Part shown: piece by piece, positions 1 to 8,142 of the stretch
Layout: the number at the start of each line of letters is the position of its first letter
Position numbering within the stretch: the first letter of the stretch is position 1
Source of the DNA: JAAZZY01 sp964612505
GTDB lineage: Bacteria; Chlamydiota; Chlamydiia; Chlamydiales; JAAZZY01
Assembly: GCA_964612505.1 (NCBI GenBank)
Contig: CAZTEX010000007.1
Coordinates: 22,053 to 86,052, forward strand
Length of the DNA stretch: 64,000 nucleotides
Direction of reading: 5' to 3'
Program-made: the position numbers and the translations under genes
The notes under the pieces: generated by a model
What the model was told of the DNA's origin: nothing
Seen by the model: only the letters and a program-made list of their open reading frames with translations
The model's database searches: none

Positions 1-594
1 GCCTAGGTTAGGAGCTAAAGTAGTAAAGGGATAATTTGCACATTTAGCTCTTGAATTTGTTAAAGCATTGATCAGGGTAGATTTTCCAGCATTGGGAAAT
101 CCAACTAAGCCTATGTCTGCAATGAGCTTTAGCTCTAGATGGATAGAAAGTTCTTCTCCTTCACTGCCTGGAGTACAAAAATTAGGCGCTTGTCTTACAG
201 AGTTTCTAAAAGAGGCATTTCCCCTTCCGCCCCGGCCCCCTAAGCAGAGGGTTTCAGACTGCCCAGATTCGGTAATATCGCATAGGATAACGCCTGTTTT
301 GGGATCTTTGACTAAGGTTCCACAGGGAACTTTCACAACAGCATCTCGACCACAATAACCTTGCTGACAATTGGTCATCCCATTGCCACCCGGTTCTGCT
401 TTAATCAATCTTTGGTTGCGAAATTTATCTAAAGAAAAGAGATTTTCATCCCCTTGAATAAGGACATTTCCACCACGTCCCCCATTTCCACCATAAGGAC
501 CTCCCTTCGGGATGTACTTTTCACGCCGCCACGAGACAATGCCATTGCCACCTTTGCCAGCTATGAGTTTTATTGAAATGGAGTCTGTAAACAT
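1..594 (-). CDS. obgE: GTPase Obg/CgtA (3' end outside window)
   Basis: Ribosome-associated GTPase involved in late 50S assembly and growth control. About 198 residues are visible. The N-terminal Obg fold is glycine-rich (GKGGNG, GGPYGGNGGRGGN, GGRGGRGNASF), followed by the start of the G domain with the P-loop GFPNAGKST and a switch-I-like NYPFTTL. Obg proteins are about 330-350 residues, so the rest of the G domain lies beyond base 1. The start ATG (594-592) gives MFTDSISIKLIAGKGG, the normal Obg start. It follows rpmA by only 6 bases and is the third gene of a rplU-rpmA-obgE operon, a common bacterial order that I also recall from Chlamydia. Confidence 0.97.
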   Translation of the reverse strand, partial: MFTDSISIKLIAGKGGNGIVSWRREKYIPKGGPYGGNGGRGGNVLIQGDENLFSLDKFRNQRLIKAEPGGNGMTNCQQGYCGRDAVVKVPCGTLVKDPKTGVILCDITESGQSETLCLGGRGGRGNASFRNSVRQAPNFCTPGSEGEELSIHLELKLIADIGLVGFPNAGKSTLINALTNSRAKCANYPFTTLAPNLG

Positions 595-600
595 TTTCCT

Positions 601-849
601 TTACACAGGGATTACGGATACGAAAGTCTTTTTAGCGGATCTGAAAGAGACTCTCCCATCAATGAGGGCAAAAAGGGTATCGTCTTTGCCACGTCCAACA
701 TTGTCTGCTGGGTGCCACTTGGTCCCTCTTTGTCTAATGAGAATATTACCTGCTTTTACAAATTGACCGTCAGCCCTTTTAACACCTAGTCGTTGAGAAT
801 GTGAATCTCTACCGTTTCGCGTTGCCCCTTGTCCTTTCTTATGAGCCAT
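601..849 (-). CDS. rpmA: 50S ribosomal protein L27
   Basis: Ribosomal protein bL27, 82 residues, the usual length. It begins MAHKKGQGATRNGRDS, the conserved N-terminal arm that reaches towards the peptidyl-transferase centre, and contains the L27 signature GNILIRQRGTKWHPA. No N-terminal cleavage extension of the Firmicutes type is present. It lies between rplU (15 bases upstream) and obgE (6 bases downstream) and is almost certainly co-transcribed with both. Confidence 0.98.
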   Translation of the reverse strand: MAHKKGQGATRNGRDSHSQRLGVKRADGQFVKAGNILIRQRGTKWHPADNVGRGKDDTLFALIDGRVSFRSAKKTFVSVIPV

Positions 850-864
850 GGTTACTCTTCCTTC

Positions 865-1173
865 TTATCTTGTTTTAATTTCAGTGATTTTAATGCGGCT
901 GTATTTCTGTCTGTGCCCTACTTTTCTTCTGGATTGCTTTCTTTTTTTGTATTTAAGAGCAAAGACTTTAGGTCCTTGAGCTTGCTCTAAAACTTCAGCA
1001 TTAATTTCACAACCCATAACATGAGGAGCTCCGACTTCAATTTTGCTTCCATCATGAACAAGAACAACTTCTTTAAAAGAAACTTTTGACTCATCCTTGA
1101 GTAATTCAACGTCGATAATGTCACCTTGAGAGACTCTGTATTGTTTTCCACCCGTTTGAAATATTGCGTACAT
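865..1173 (-). CDS. rplU: 50S ribosomal protein L21
   Basis: Ribosomal protein bL21, 102 residues, normal length. The N-terminus MYAIFQTGGKQYRV and the C-terminal basic segment YKKRKQSRRKVGHRQKYSR are diagnostic; this segment binds 23S rRNA. It is the first gene of the rplU-rpmA-obgE operon. A consensus sigma-70/sigma-66 type promoter lies 32-60 bases upstream of the ATG. A purine-rich TTTTTGAGG sits just before the start as the ribosome-binding site. Confidence 0.98.
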   Translation of the reverse strand: MYAIFQTGGKQYRVSQGDIIDVELLKDESKVSFKEVVLVHDGSKIEVGAPHVMGCEINAEVLEQAQGPKVFALKYKKRKQSRRKVGHRQKYSRIKITEIKTR

Positions 1174-1204
1174 TAAAACCTCAAAAATATAATTTTTTGA
1201 AGAA

Positions 1205-1233
1205 ATATTAAAACAAACTTAGATTCTAGTCAA
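1205..1233 (-). promoter_or_regulatory. Promoter of rplU-rpmA-obgE
   Basis: Read on the minus strand: -35 TTGACT (1233-1228), a 17-base spacer, then -10 TAATAT (1210-1205). Predicted transcription start is near base 1198, about 25 bases before the rplU ATG. Spacing and hexamers match the housekeeping sigma factor consensus. This is a sequence prediction only. Confidence 0.75.
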
Positions 1234-1282
1234 TTGATTATCGGAAAACTCTAGGGATAAAATCAAGAATTGAGAGAAAAAA

Positions 1283-1306
1283 TGGCGGCTGAAGACTCAA
1301 CCGCCA
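1283..1306 (-). terminator. Rho-independent terminator after the 1317-2192 gene
   Basis: Stem TGGCGG / CCGCCA (1283-1288 with 1301-1306), extended by an inner TGA/TCA pairing. On the minus strand it is followed by ATTTTTTCTC. It lies 11 bases past the stop of the upstream outer-membrane-like gene and separates it from the rplU promoter. An A/T run on the other side could let it work weakly in both directions. Confidence 0.8.
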
Positions 1307-1316
1307 AAAAAAATTT

Positions 1317-2192
1317 TTAAAATGACACAATTAGCTGCCCTTCGATTAAGACAGGGGCTTCTACGCTATCTCTTAAAGCACCATTCGGCAGTAGATATTC
1401 CGATCTCACCAAAAAATTGAGCCCTTTACGCAACGCATAATCGATTTTAAAATCGACCCCGTTGATGTGGCTCTTTGTCTTGAGTTGATCAAAAACCTTT
1501 GCACTTTGCAAAGCCACACGATCGCCTTTATTTAAAGGCTTCAGATAGTTGTATGAAAGAATTACAGACAAATTTTCAATAGGCTGTACTCCACAACAAG
1601 TTCCCAAAACTTCGGTATTTGCATAACGAACTTGGCTTGAAAAACTATTACTATCTTGGGCAATTCTCAACCTCTTAGTCTTTGATAAGTCTCGAATTTG
1701 AGATCGCACGTATGACAGAGTGACGAATGGCTTCCACTTATAACTTGAGATATTTTTAGTTGAAACAACATAAAAAACGTGTTCCTGAGGGGAAGACGTT
1801 TTCTTGCTTTCTTGGTTTTCAACTTGATATCTCACTCCACCATGAACTTCAATCCCACCCCATTCTTTGGGTAAATTGAGGTTTAGGGAAGCTTCAGACT
1901 GATGGTCTTGAGAGCTATTAAACGATGGAAGGTAGGGTGAAGAAATGTTTAATTCCCCCAAATCAAACACTTTCAATAATTGGACCGCTTTATAATTATG
2001 TGCGAGACCAACATTGGAAAACACATTTGTTTTCAACACCTTATCATTACTGAAAAATTCTCCGACAGGATCGTCGAATCTTTTTCCAGTAGCTTCATTA
2101 GAATTGACTTTTCTGTTTGAAGAGCAATCTCCAAAGAGAGCCGTACTTGTAAGCAATGCTAAAATGAGCCATATGCCTTTTTGGCTTGCCAT
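1317..2192 (-). CDS. Putative exported beta-barrel/outer-membrane protein
   Basis: Not recognised as a known family. The ATG at 2192 is preferred over an upstream TTG at 2210 because AAAGGA lies 6 bases before it and a signal peptide starts there (MASQKGIWLILALLTSTALF, then polar residues). That gives 291 residues. The mature part shows alternating polar/hydrophobic stretches (for example FVTLSYVRSQ, LSVILSYNYL, GLNFLVRSEYLL) and ends in phenylalanine (LIVSF), as outer-membrane barrels often do. Two adjacent Cys occur in GTCCGV. It is a single gene followed by a strong terminator. The barrel reading is inference from pattern, not homology. Confidence 0.6.
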   Translation of the reverse strand: MASQKGIWLILALLTSTALFGDCSSNRKVNSNEATGKRFDDPVGEFFSNDKVLKTNVFSNVGLAHNYKAVQLLKVFDLGELNISSPYLPSFNSSQDHQSEASLNLNLPKEWGGIEVHGGVRYQVENQESKKTSSPQEHVFYVVSTKNISSYKWKPFVTLSYVRSQIRDLSKTKRLRIAQDSNSFSSQVRYANTEVLGTCCGVQPIENLSVILSYNYLKPLNKGDRVALQSAKVFDQLKTKSHINGVDFKIDYALRKGLNFLVRSEYLLPNGALRDSVEAPVLIEGQLIVSF

Positions 2193-2427
2193 ATCAATCC
2201 TTTTCTCCAATCCATATAGACTAAAGAGCCTATAGGTTTCATTTTCTTATTAAAATCCAGTATTTTGCCGTAGCTTTTGGCGAACAAATAATTGCTTTCA
2301 CCTCCTTTTAGGCCGTGACATGCTACAACGATTTATTAATTCTTCAGCCGAAATTTATATCGCACTGAGTGAAATTAATTAAACTTTTTTCTATACCTAT
2401 TTTACTATTATTAAGGCAATCATCTAA

Positions 2428-2448
2428 AACGTGCCTTTTAAAGGCTAT
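2428..2448 (-). terminator. Possible weak terminator overlapping a stop codon
   Basis: The minus strand reads GCCTTTTAAAAGGC followed by CGTTTTAG. The hairpin includes the TAA stop of the 2438-3100 gene. It is AT-rich and the U-run is short, so it is a weak candidate. Confidence 0.3.
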
Positions 2449-3100
2449 TTTTTGTGAGATATTCTTTTAGGGAGAGTTGACCCAGAGTTAGATCTGTATT
2501 GGATGCTGCGCATTCTTTTAAAGTTTTTTGATAACTTTCACTTTGGCAAAGTTTTTTTTCCAAGGCCATTGTTCGCAAAATATGGTATTTATATAAGGTG
2601 GGCAACTTATTAGGATTCATTTTTTCATTCAATAAGTAGCTTGCATCAAGTGCTTTTTGATATTCTCCTTTGGCAACAAGCAAACTAATTTGATTCGATT
2701 CAAAAAGGATTGAAAGGTTTGGAGAGAGCCTAGATTCAACACGAGCCAATAATATTTCAGACACTTTAAGATCTTTTTGATTAAGACTTTCTTGTGCTAA
2801 AGGAGCATCTAGATGTGCTTGCAAAAACGAATACTGATCTGCAATCTTTTTCACTTGCTTTAAGTCAGCGTGATTTTGAAGTCCGTTTGACTCATCTAAT
2901 GAAGCGTAAGCAAGAGAGGCTTTACGCACTTTGGCTCTATCCATCTGATAGTGCATCCATCCAAACAAAGTCCCGATCAATAAAATGGCGACGCAGATCA
3001 AGAGGATGATTTGTTTATTTTTAACCAATAGAAGAACGAAATTATTTTCTGATGATGGATCTGAAGGAGGGGTTAAAGGGACCATTTTTGATTGAGTCAT
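2438..3100 (-). CDS. Single-pass membrane protein, helical TPR-like periplasmic part
   Basis: 220 residues. A short proline-rich cytoplasmic N-terminus is followed by one strong membrane segment at about residues 28-48 (IILLICVAILLIGTLFGW). The rest is helical with TPR-like amphipathic periodicity (LAQESLNQKDLKVSEILLAR, LLVAKGEYQKALDASYLL). The layout resembles YfgM/TPR_21-type membrane-anchored proteins, but I do not see enough identity to assign it. It is divergent from the parB-like gene at 3188, with 87 bases between them. Confidence 0.6.
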   Translation of the reverse strand: MTQSKMVPLTPPSDPSSENNFVLLLVKNKQIILLICVAILLIGTLFGWMHYQMDRAKVRKASLAYASLDESNGLQNHADLKQVKKIADQYSFLQAHLDAPLAQESLNQKDLKVSEILLARVESRLSPNLSILFESNQISLLVAKGEYQKALDASYLLNEKMNPNKLPTLYKYHILRTMALEKKLCQSESYQKTLKECAASNTDLTLGQLSLKEYLTKNSL

Positions 3101-3187
3101 AATTTAATAATTGCAATTGATGTTCAAAGTCCATTAAATTGACATAGATTCTTCTAAATTGCAACTATAACTTATAGGTACTAGGCC

Positions 3188-3988
3188 TTGAATGATCAAA
3201 TTCAAATCGTCGATATCCAGACCATTTTAACGAACCCATTTCAGCCTCGAACAAATTCATTTGAAGAAGAAAAACTTCAAGAGCTCGCTCAAACAATTAA
3301 AGAAGTTGGTTTATTGCAGCCCCCTTTAGTTCGACAATTAGAGGGCAACCTTTTTGAGTTAATTGCAGGAGAGAGGCGCTACCGAGCAGCCAAGATGGCG
3401 GGACTCACTCAAATTCCTGTCATTGTGCGCTCACTGACTGATCAACAATCTTCATTATCAGCAATCATTGAAAATATTCAACGGGTCGATTTAAATCCTA
3501 TAGAGCTTGCGGTGGCTCTCAATAATTTATCCAAAGAGCTATCTTTGACCCAAGAACAATTAAGTGAGGCGATTGGACTAAAGCGCTCATCAATCGCTAA
3601 TCATTTGAGGCTCTTATCATTACCTAAAAAAATTCAACAAGCCCTTATTGATGAACAAATCACTTTAGGCCATGCTAAAGTCATCCTTTCTTTAACTAAT
3701 GAGCAGTCGCAGCTTCAACTGACTCAAATGATCATCCGCTCAAACTTAAGTGTTAGAGATACAGAGCTAAAGGCTCAAAAGATGGGCCAAAAAGCTTCGA
3801 AAGCAGATAAAGTCGTTCGAAGCAGTCGCAATGTCTTTATTGAACAAATTAAAGATATTCTCCAAAAAAAGCTTGGAACTCGGGTGGAGTTTAGTGGCAA
3901 TGAAAAAAAAGGGTCCATTGAACTACATTACTATAGCCTTTCTGACCTAAATCGTTTATTACAAAAATTAGGGTATACAGAAGAATAG
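3188..3988 (+). CDS. parB: ParB-like chromosome partition/nucleoid protein
   Basis: 266 residues. The ParB/Spo0J N-terminal nuclease-like domain has NPFQPR (residues ~16-21), the CTP-binding GERRYRA motif and IIENIQR. A KorB-type helix-turn-helix region follows (LTQEQLSEAIGLKRSSIANHLRLL), then a short C-terminal dimer domain. The start is TTG at 3188: the in-frame stop TAG is two codons upstream and the next in-frame ATG would remove the NPFQPR motif. No parA is visible nearby. The kinase gene starts 11 bases after its stop, so the two are likely co-transcribed. In C. trachomatis, as I recall, parB neighbours dppD, which here lies 42 kb away. Confidence 0.9.
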   Translation: MNDQIQIVDIQTILTNPFQPRTNSFEEEKLQELAQTIKEVGLLQPPLVRQLEGNLFELIAGERRYRAAKMAGLTQIPVIVRSLTDQQSSLSAIIENIQRVDLNPIELAVALNNLSKELSLTQEQLSEAIGLKRSSIANHLRLLSLPKKIQQALIDEQITLGHAKVILSLTNEQSQLQLTQMIIRSNLSVRDTELKAQKMGQKASKADKVVRSSRNVFIEQIKDILQKKLGTRVEFSGNEKKGSIELHYYSLSDLNRLLQKLGYTEE

Positions 3989-3999
3989 CACATAATTTT

Positions 4000-5757
4000 A
4001 TGCTGAACTTCCGACAAAAAATATTTCTCTCCTATCTTATTGTATTTCTGTTGTTTCTAGCTATTTTGTTTCCTTATTCTTCTAGATCCGTGCGCAACAC
4101 CATCCGCAATGTTTTAGAAGACCGAACCCAAAAAGTGATTCAAGCCATTACCAAAGCTAATAGCATTCAAGGGATGATCGATATTTTAAGTGCCAATCAA
4201 TCTCTTGTTTTTTTTAGAGTCACCCTCCTTTCCGAAGATGGGCGCATTCTTTATGAATCACATGCGGACCGTTCAGCCCTGCCACTCTATAAACGGCACC
4301 CAGAAATTGAAGGGGCTCTCACCCATAAGGTGGGTTACCATGAAGATTACTCGTACCATTTTGGAGAACAATTTGCCTATATTGCTGAGGCGTTTCAATT
4401 TCAAGGGCAAAAATTCATCCTAAGAACTGCTTTTCCAATCAAACAAATTAAAGATCTATCAAGCAGTTTCAAATGGGTTCTTATCAAGTTTGGGGTTGGG
4501 ATCCTTGTCCTCTTTAGCTTACTAACCTGGACAATTATTAGCCTACTAACCAAACCGATTCATACAATCATTGAAAAAATTAAACCTTACCAACAAGGGA
4601 TTGATGAATATTTGCCTCATATTGTTTTTGAAGAAAAAAGAGCCACTCAAGACTTTGTGAAATTAGCTGAGACACTCAACTCTCTTTCTGATCGTATCCG
4701 CGATCAAGTAGATACGCTCACTGAAGAGCGCAACCAAACTCAAACTGTTTTAAACTCTTTGGCTGAAGGGGTGATTGCGGTAGATACAGAAATGAAGATG
4801 ACCTACGTCAATGATGTGGCCTGTAAAATGTTTAATATGGGCAAGTCTTCTTTGCTTCAGCAACATATTGGGATTTTAAAATCGCAAAAATGCCTCTCTC
4901 TTTTAGAATCCTGCTATACAAAGAACCGAACTCTCTATGACACTTTAGAATTGAGTGATGGTGATAAAAAGATCCCTCTTGGGATTATCGTCAGCCCTAA
5001 AAAAGACCAAGGAGCTATTTTAGTTCTACAAGACAAATCAAACCTATTTCAAATTTTAGATATGGGCAAAGCCTTTATTGCCAATGCATCTCATGAACTC
5101 AAAACCCCAATCACTGTCATTCGCGGTTATGCAGAAACTTTTAAAGAGCATCCAGAGCTAGATCGATCAATCCAAGAAGATATGACAGATAGAATACTTT
5201 CCAATTGTCATCGCATGGAAGCTCTCGTTCAAAATCTTCTGACTTTAACCGATATTGAAAACTTACCTCAATCACAACTTAAAGAATGTAATTTAGCCGA
5301 TTGTGTCCAAGATTGTGTCTTAAGCATTCAAGCTCTTAATAAAGACGCTGAAATCAACTTAAAGATCCTCTCTTCATCAGAATTAAAAGTCATGGCAGAT
5401 CCCGATTTACTTCATCGATCTTTAATGAACTTACTAGAGAATTCCATCAAATATAATCTTAATAAGCCCCATATTACTTTTGAAATCAGCGAAGAAGATC
5501 AAAAAGTAAAGATCGTCATCTCAGATAATGGGATGGGCATTCCCACAAAAGACTTGCCCCATATTTTTGAACGTTTTTATCGTGTCGATAAAGCGCGCTC
5601 ACGCAAGATGGGAGGATCGGGTCTAGGTCTCTCCATTGTGAAGACCATTATTGAAAAACTCAAAGGAACCATCCTTGTGCAATCTAAAATTGATGAAGGA
5701 ACGACCTTCACTATTTTATTGCCTAAAGCTGAATTTTTTAATGAAAGTTCCAAGTAA
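4000..5757 (+). CDS. PhoR-like sensor histidine kinase
   Basis: 585 residues with classical membrane sensor kinase architecture: a membrane segment at ~8-27, a periplasmic sensor region (~28-155), a second membrane segment (~157-184), a HAMP-like linker, a PAS-like domain (~250-350, TVLNSLAEGVIAVDTEMKMT), HisKA with phospho-acceptor His365 in ASHELKTPITVIRGYAE, and HATPase_c with N box NLLENSIKYN, DNGMGIP and GSGLGLSIV. This matches the PhoR/VicK group. No response regulator gene is in the window, so the partner is unknown. A phosphate role would fit a genome encoding Pit transport, but that is only inference. Confidence 0.9.
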   Translation: MLNFRQKIFLSYLIVFLLFLAILFPYSSRSVRNTIRNVLEDRTQKVIQAITKANSIQGMIDILSANQSLVFFRVTLLSEDGRILYESHADRSALPLYKRHPEIEGALTHKVGYHEDYSYHFGEQFAYIAEAFQFQGQKFILRTAFPIKQIKDLSSSFKWVLIKFGVGILVLFSLLTWTIISLLTKPIHTIIEKIKPYQQGIDEYLPHIVFEEKRATQDFVKLAETLNSLSDRIRDQVDTLTEERNQTQTVLNSLAEGVIAVDTEMKMTYVNDVACKMFNMGKSSLLQQHIGILKSQKCLSLLESCYTKNRTLYDTLELSDGDKKIPLGIIVSPKKDQGAILVLQDKSNLFQILDMGKAFIANASHELKTPITVIRGYAETFKEHPELDRSIQEDMTDRILSNCHRMEALVQNLLTLTDIENLPQSQLKECNLADCVQDCVLSIQALNKDAEINLKILSSSELKVMADPDLLHRSLMNLLENSIKYNLNKPHITFEISEEDQKVKIVISDNGMGIPTKDLPHIFERFYRVDKARSRKMGGSGLGLSIVKTIIEKLKGTILVQSKIDEGTTFTILLPKAEFFNESSK

Positions 5758-5835
5758 GCTTCTAAATACAAATTGTCTTTTTTTAAATTTGCATGCTACT
5801 CTTTTTACTCATGTAGCTTGAAGATCTTTTAACCA

Positions 5836-8142
5836 ATGAATTTGTTAATAGCTTTCTCTCTTTTATTTGTGAACGCCTCTTTTTTATGGAGCGATTCGAT
5901 TGCAGCAAAAAAAGAAAGCCTCTCCAAAACTTCTTCTATTCAAGCTCAGTATGAACATAAAGAGCTTCATGATGAAATGTGTGCAGTGCGCAAAGAGCTT
6001 AAAGCCATTTATGCACAATCACAGCTACTGATAGAAAACCCTCAAGAACATCTCAGTGAATTTTCCTACCTTTTAGAGGCTTCTCAAAAATTAAAGCAAA
6101 AACTCGAAGAGAAAGAAGAAACATTTCGTAAGCAAACAGCCTCTATAGATGATGATGAACTCTCTTCATTAATGCATGAAAGTGAAATAACCCTTGAGCA
6201 GCTGATTGTTGACTATGCTTCTTCGCACTATCTTTATGTCATCCCTCCTGAAATGGCTAAAATTCAAGTCAATTTATCCTCTTCTCTTTTAATCCCCAAA
6301 GCTGCCTGGGAAGAAATTGTTGAGCTTATTTGCCTGCAAAACGGAATTGGTATTAAACCTTTAAATTCTTTTGTTAAATCTCTCTATTGGCTAGTGGGTC
6401 ATAATGCCTCTTCTTTAAATTTTATTGCCAGTCGTCCAGAACAACTCGAGTTTATCGAACCCTTTCAGAGGATTTGCTACATTTTAAAATTAGAGGGATC
6501 TGAATTTACGACGATTCATCAATTTCTTAAACGCTTCACCAATGAAAGACTTGTTTCTCTTCACCCGATTAGTAATTGTTTGGTAATGGTTGGAGAAGCG
6601 CAAGAGATCAAAGAGATTAACAAACTCATCGGATTTATTGGACAGCACAAAAATGAGAAAAGTTACAAGCTCCTCCCTATTGAAAAAATCCCTTCTGAAG
6701 ATGTCAAAGCGATTTTAACAGCTTGCTTTTCAACTTCTCCAATAGACTGCAAAGAAACTGTTCCTTGTCCTATTTTTATCCATTCGATGAAGCGCTATTT
6801 GTTATTAATGGGATCACCTAAAGATTTGGAACGTGCAGATCAGCTTGTTAGGGAAATTCAATCACAAATTGCCTCTCCTGATCAAATGACTGTTTATTGG
6901 TATAGTTGTAAATTTTCTGAGCCTGCCGAACTTGCTAGTGTACTGCAGCAAGTGTATCAAATGATGGTGCATAAAATTGATCAAGAAGAAATAGAGCAAA
7001 CAGTCACCACATTTTCAGACCCCAAATCAGTCCCTTGCTTGAATCGCCCAGGAACCATTCCTCCTATTTGTAATACAGCGCCTCAGCTTGTAGTCAACCC
7101 TCCTCAAGCAAGCCCTCCTAATTCTTCTAAAGAGACTGTAGTGGTTAACAATTTCCCTAATTTTATTGTCGATAATAAAACAGGGATGATCATTATGGTC
7201 ATTAAGCAATGTTATTTAGATAAGCTCAAAGAATTAGCTAAAAAGCTAGATGTCGCTAAAAAAATGGTTCAGATTGAAGTGCTTTTGTTTGAGAAAAAAA
7301 TTAATGATCAAACTCAATTTGGTTTGAACTTGTTCCAATTAGGAGATCAATCTAAACAAACAGATGCAGGGGTTAATTGGTTTGTAGATAAAAATAAACG
7401 CAATTCACCCGGAATCTTAGATTATTTCTTTGGTCGCAAAAAAAAGCCCGGTGTGTTTCCCGCTTTTAACTTTGCTTATCATTTTTTAATCTCTCAAGAT
7501 GATGTTTACATCCACTCCAACCCAACGATCACTACCGTCAATCAAACTCCCGCTGTCATCGACCTAATTGAAGAACAATCGCTCAATATGGGAACTGTCG
7601 AAGATCCTAAAACCAGCACCATTAGCAACACGTACGTGCGCGCTCAATATGGAACATTTATCCAAATTACACCTACCGTCAATGCCGGTGATGATGATGA
7701 CTGTAGCCCTTTTATCACTTTAGATACGAATATTACTTTTGATACTCAAACAGCCTCTTTAGATAGCCGGCCCAATGTCAATCGTCGTCATATCCAAAAT
7801 CAAGTGCGCATTGCCAATGGTGAAACACTGATCTTAGGAGGACTACGACGTAAAAATTCAGAAGATCATGCCGATAAAATTCCTTTTTTAGGAGATATTC
7901 CAGGGCTTGGCAAACTTTTTAGTTATACAACACTCAATGATAAAAGCACTGAAATGTTTATCTTTATTACACCCCGTGTTGTTGAAGATCCTCTCAATGA
8001 TTTTGAAAAGATGAAAAAAGTGGATTTAAAAAAGCGCCCAGGAGATACACCCGAGCTACTTAAAAAGCTTTTCGAATCTAAAGCTCTTGAGCAAAATCGC
8101 AATTATCGAATGAGTTTAAAGCAGTTACTTGGCCATGTTTGA
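5836..8142 (+). CDS. gspD: Type II secretion secretin GspD-like
   Basis: Outer-membrane secretin, 768 residues. Signal peptide at residues 1-24, a coiled-coil-like region at ~45-115, N-domain-like repeats (~250-380), then the C-terminal secretin core. The core shows VQIEVLLFEKKINDQTQFGLNL, the late motif RIANGETLILGGLRRK and the terminal DKIPFLGDIPGLGKLFSY, ending FIFITPRVVEDP. The N-terminal part is unlike proteobacterial GspD, as is usual for chlamydial homologues. It is first in the operon and its stop overlaps the gspE start (ATG at 8135). Confidence 0.93.
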   Translation: MNLLIAFSLLFVNASFLWSDSIAAKKESLSKTSSIQAQYEHKELHDEMCAVRKELKAIYAQSQLLIENPQEHLSEFSYLLEASQKLKQKLEEKEETFRKQTASIDDDELSSLMHESEITLEQLIVDYASSHYLYVIPPEMAKIQVNLSSSLLIPKAAWEEIVELICLQNGIGIKPLNSFVKSLYWLVGHNASSLNFIASRPEQLEFIEPFQRICYILKLEGSEFTTIHQFLKRFTNERLVSLHPISNCLVMVGEAQEIKEINKLIGFIGQHKNEKSYKLLPIEKIPSEDVKAILTACFSTSPIDCKETVPCPIFIHSMKRYLLLMGSPKDLERADQLVREIQSQIASPDQMTVYWYSCKFSEPAELASVLQQVYQMMVHKIDQEEIEQTVTTFSDPKSVPCLNRPGTIPPICNTAPQLVVNPPQASPPNSSKETVVVNNFPNFIVDNKTGMIIMVIKQCYLDKLKELAKKLDVAKKMVQIEVLLFEKKINDQTQFGLNLFQLGDQSKQTDAGVNWFVDKNKRNSPGILDYFFGRKKKPGVFPAFNFAYHFLISQDDVYIHSNPTITTVNQTPAVIDLIEEQSLNMGTVEDPKTSTISNTYVRAQYGTFIQITPTVNAGDDDDCSPFITLDTNITFDTQTASLDSRPNVNRRHIQNQVRIANGETLILGGLRRKNSEDHADKIPFLGDIPGLGKLFSYTTLNDKSTEMFIFITPRVVEDPLNDFEKMKKVDLKKRPGDTPELLKKLFESKALEQNRNYRMSLKQLLGHV

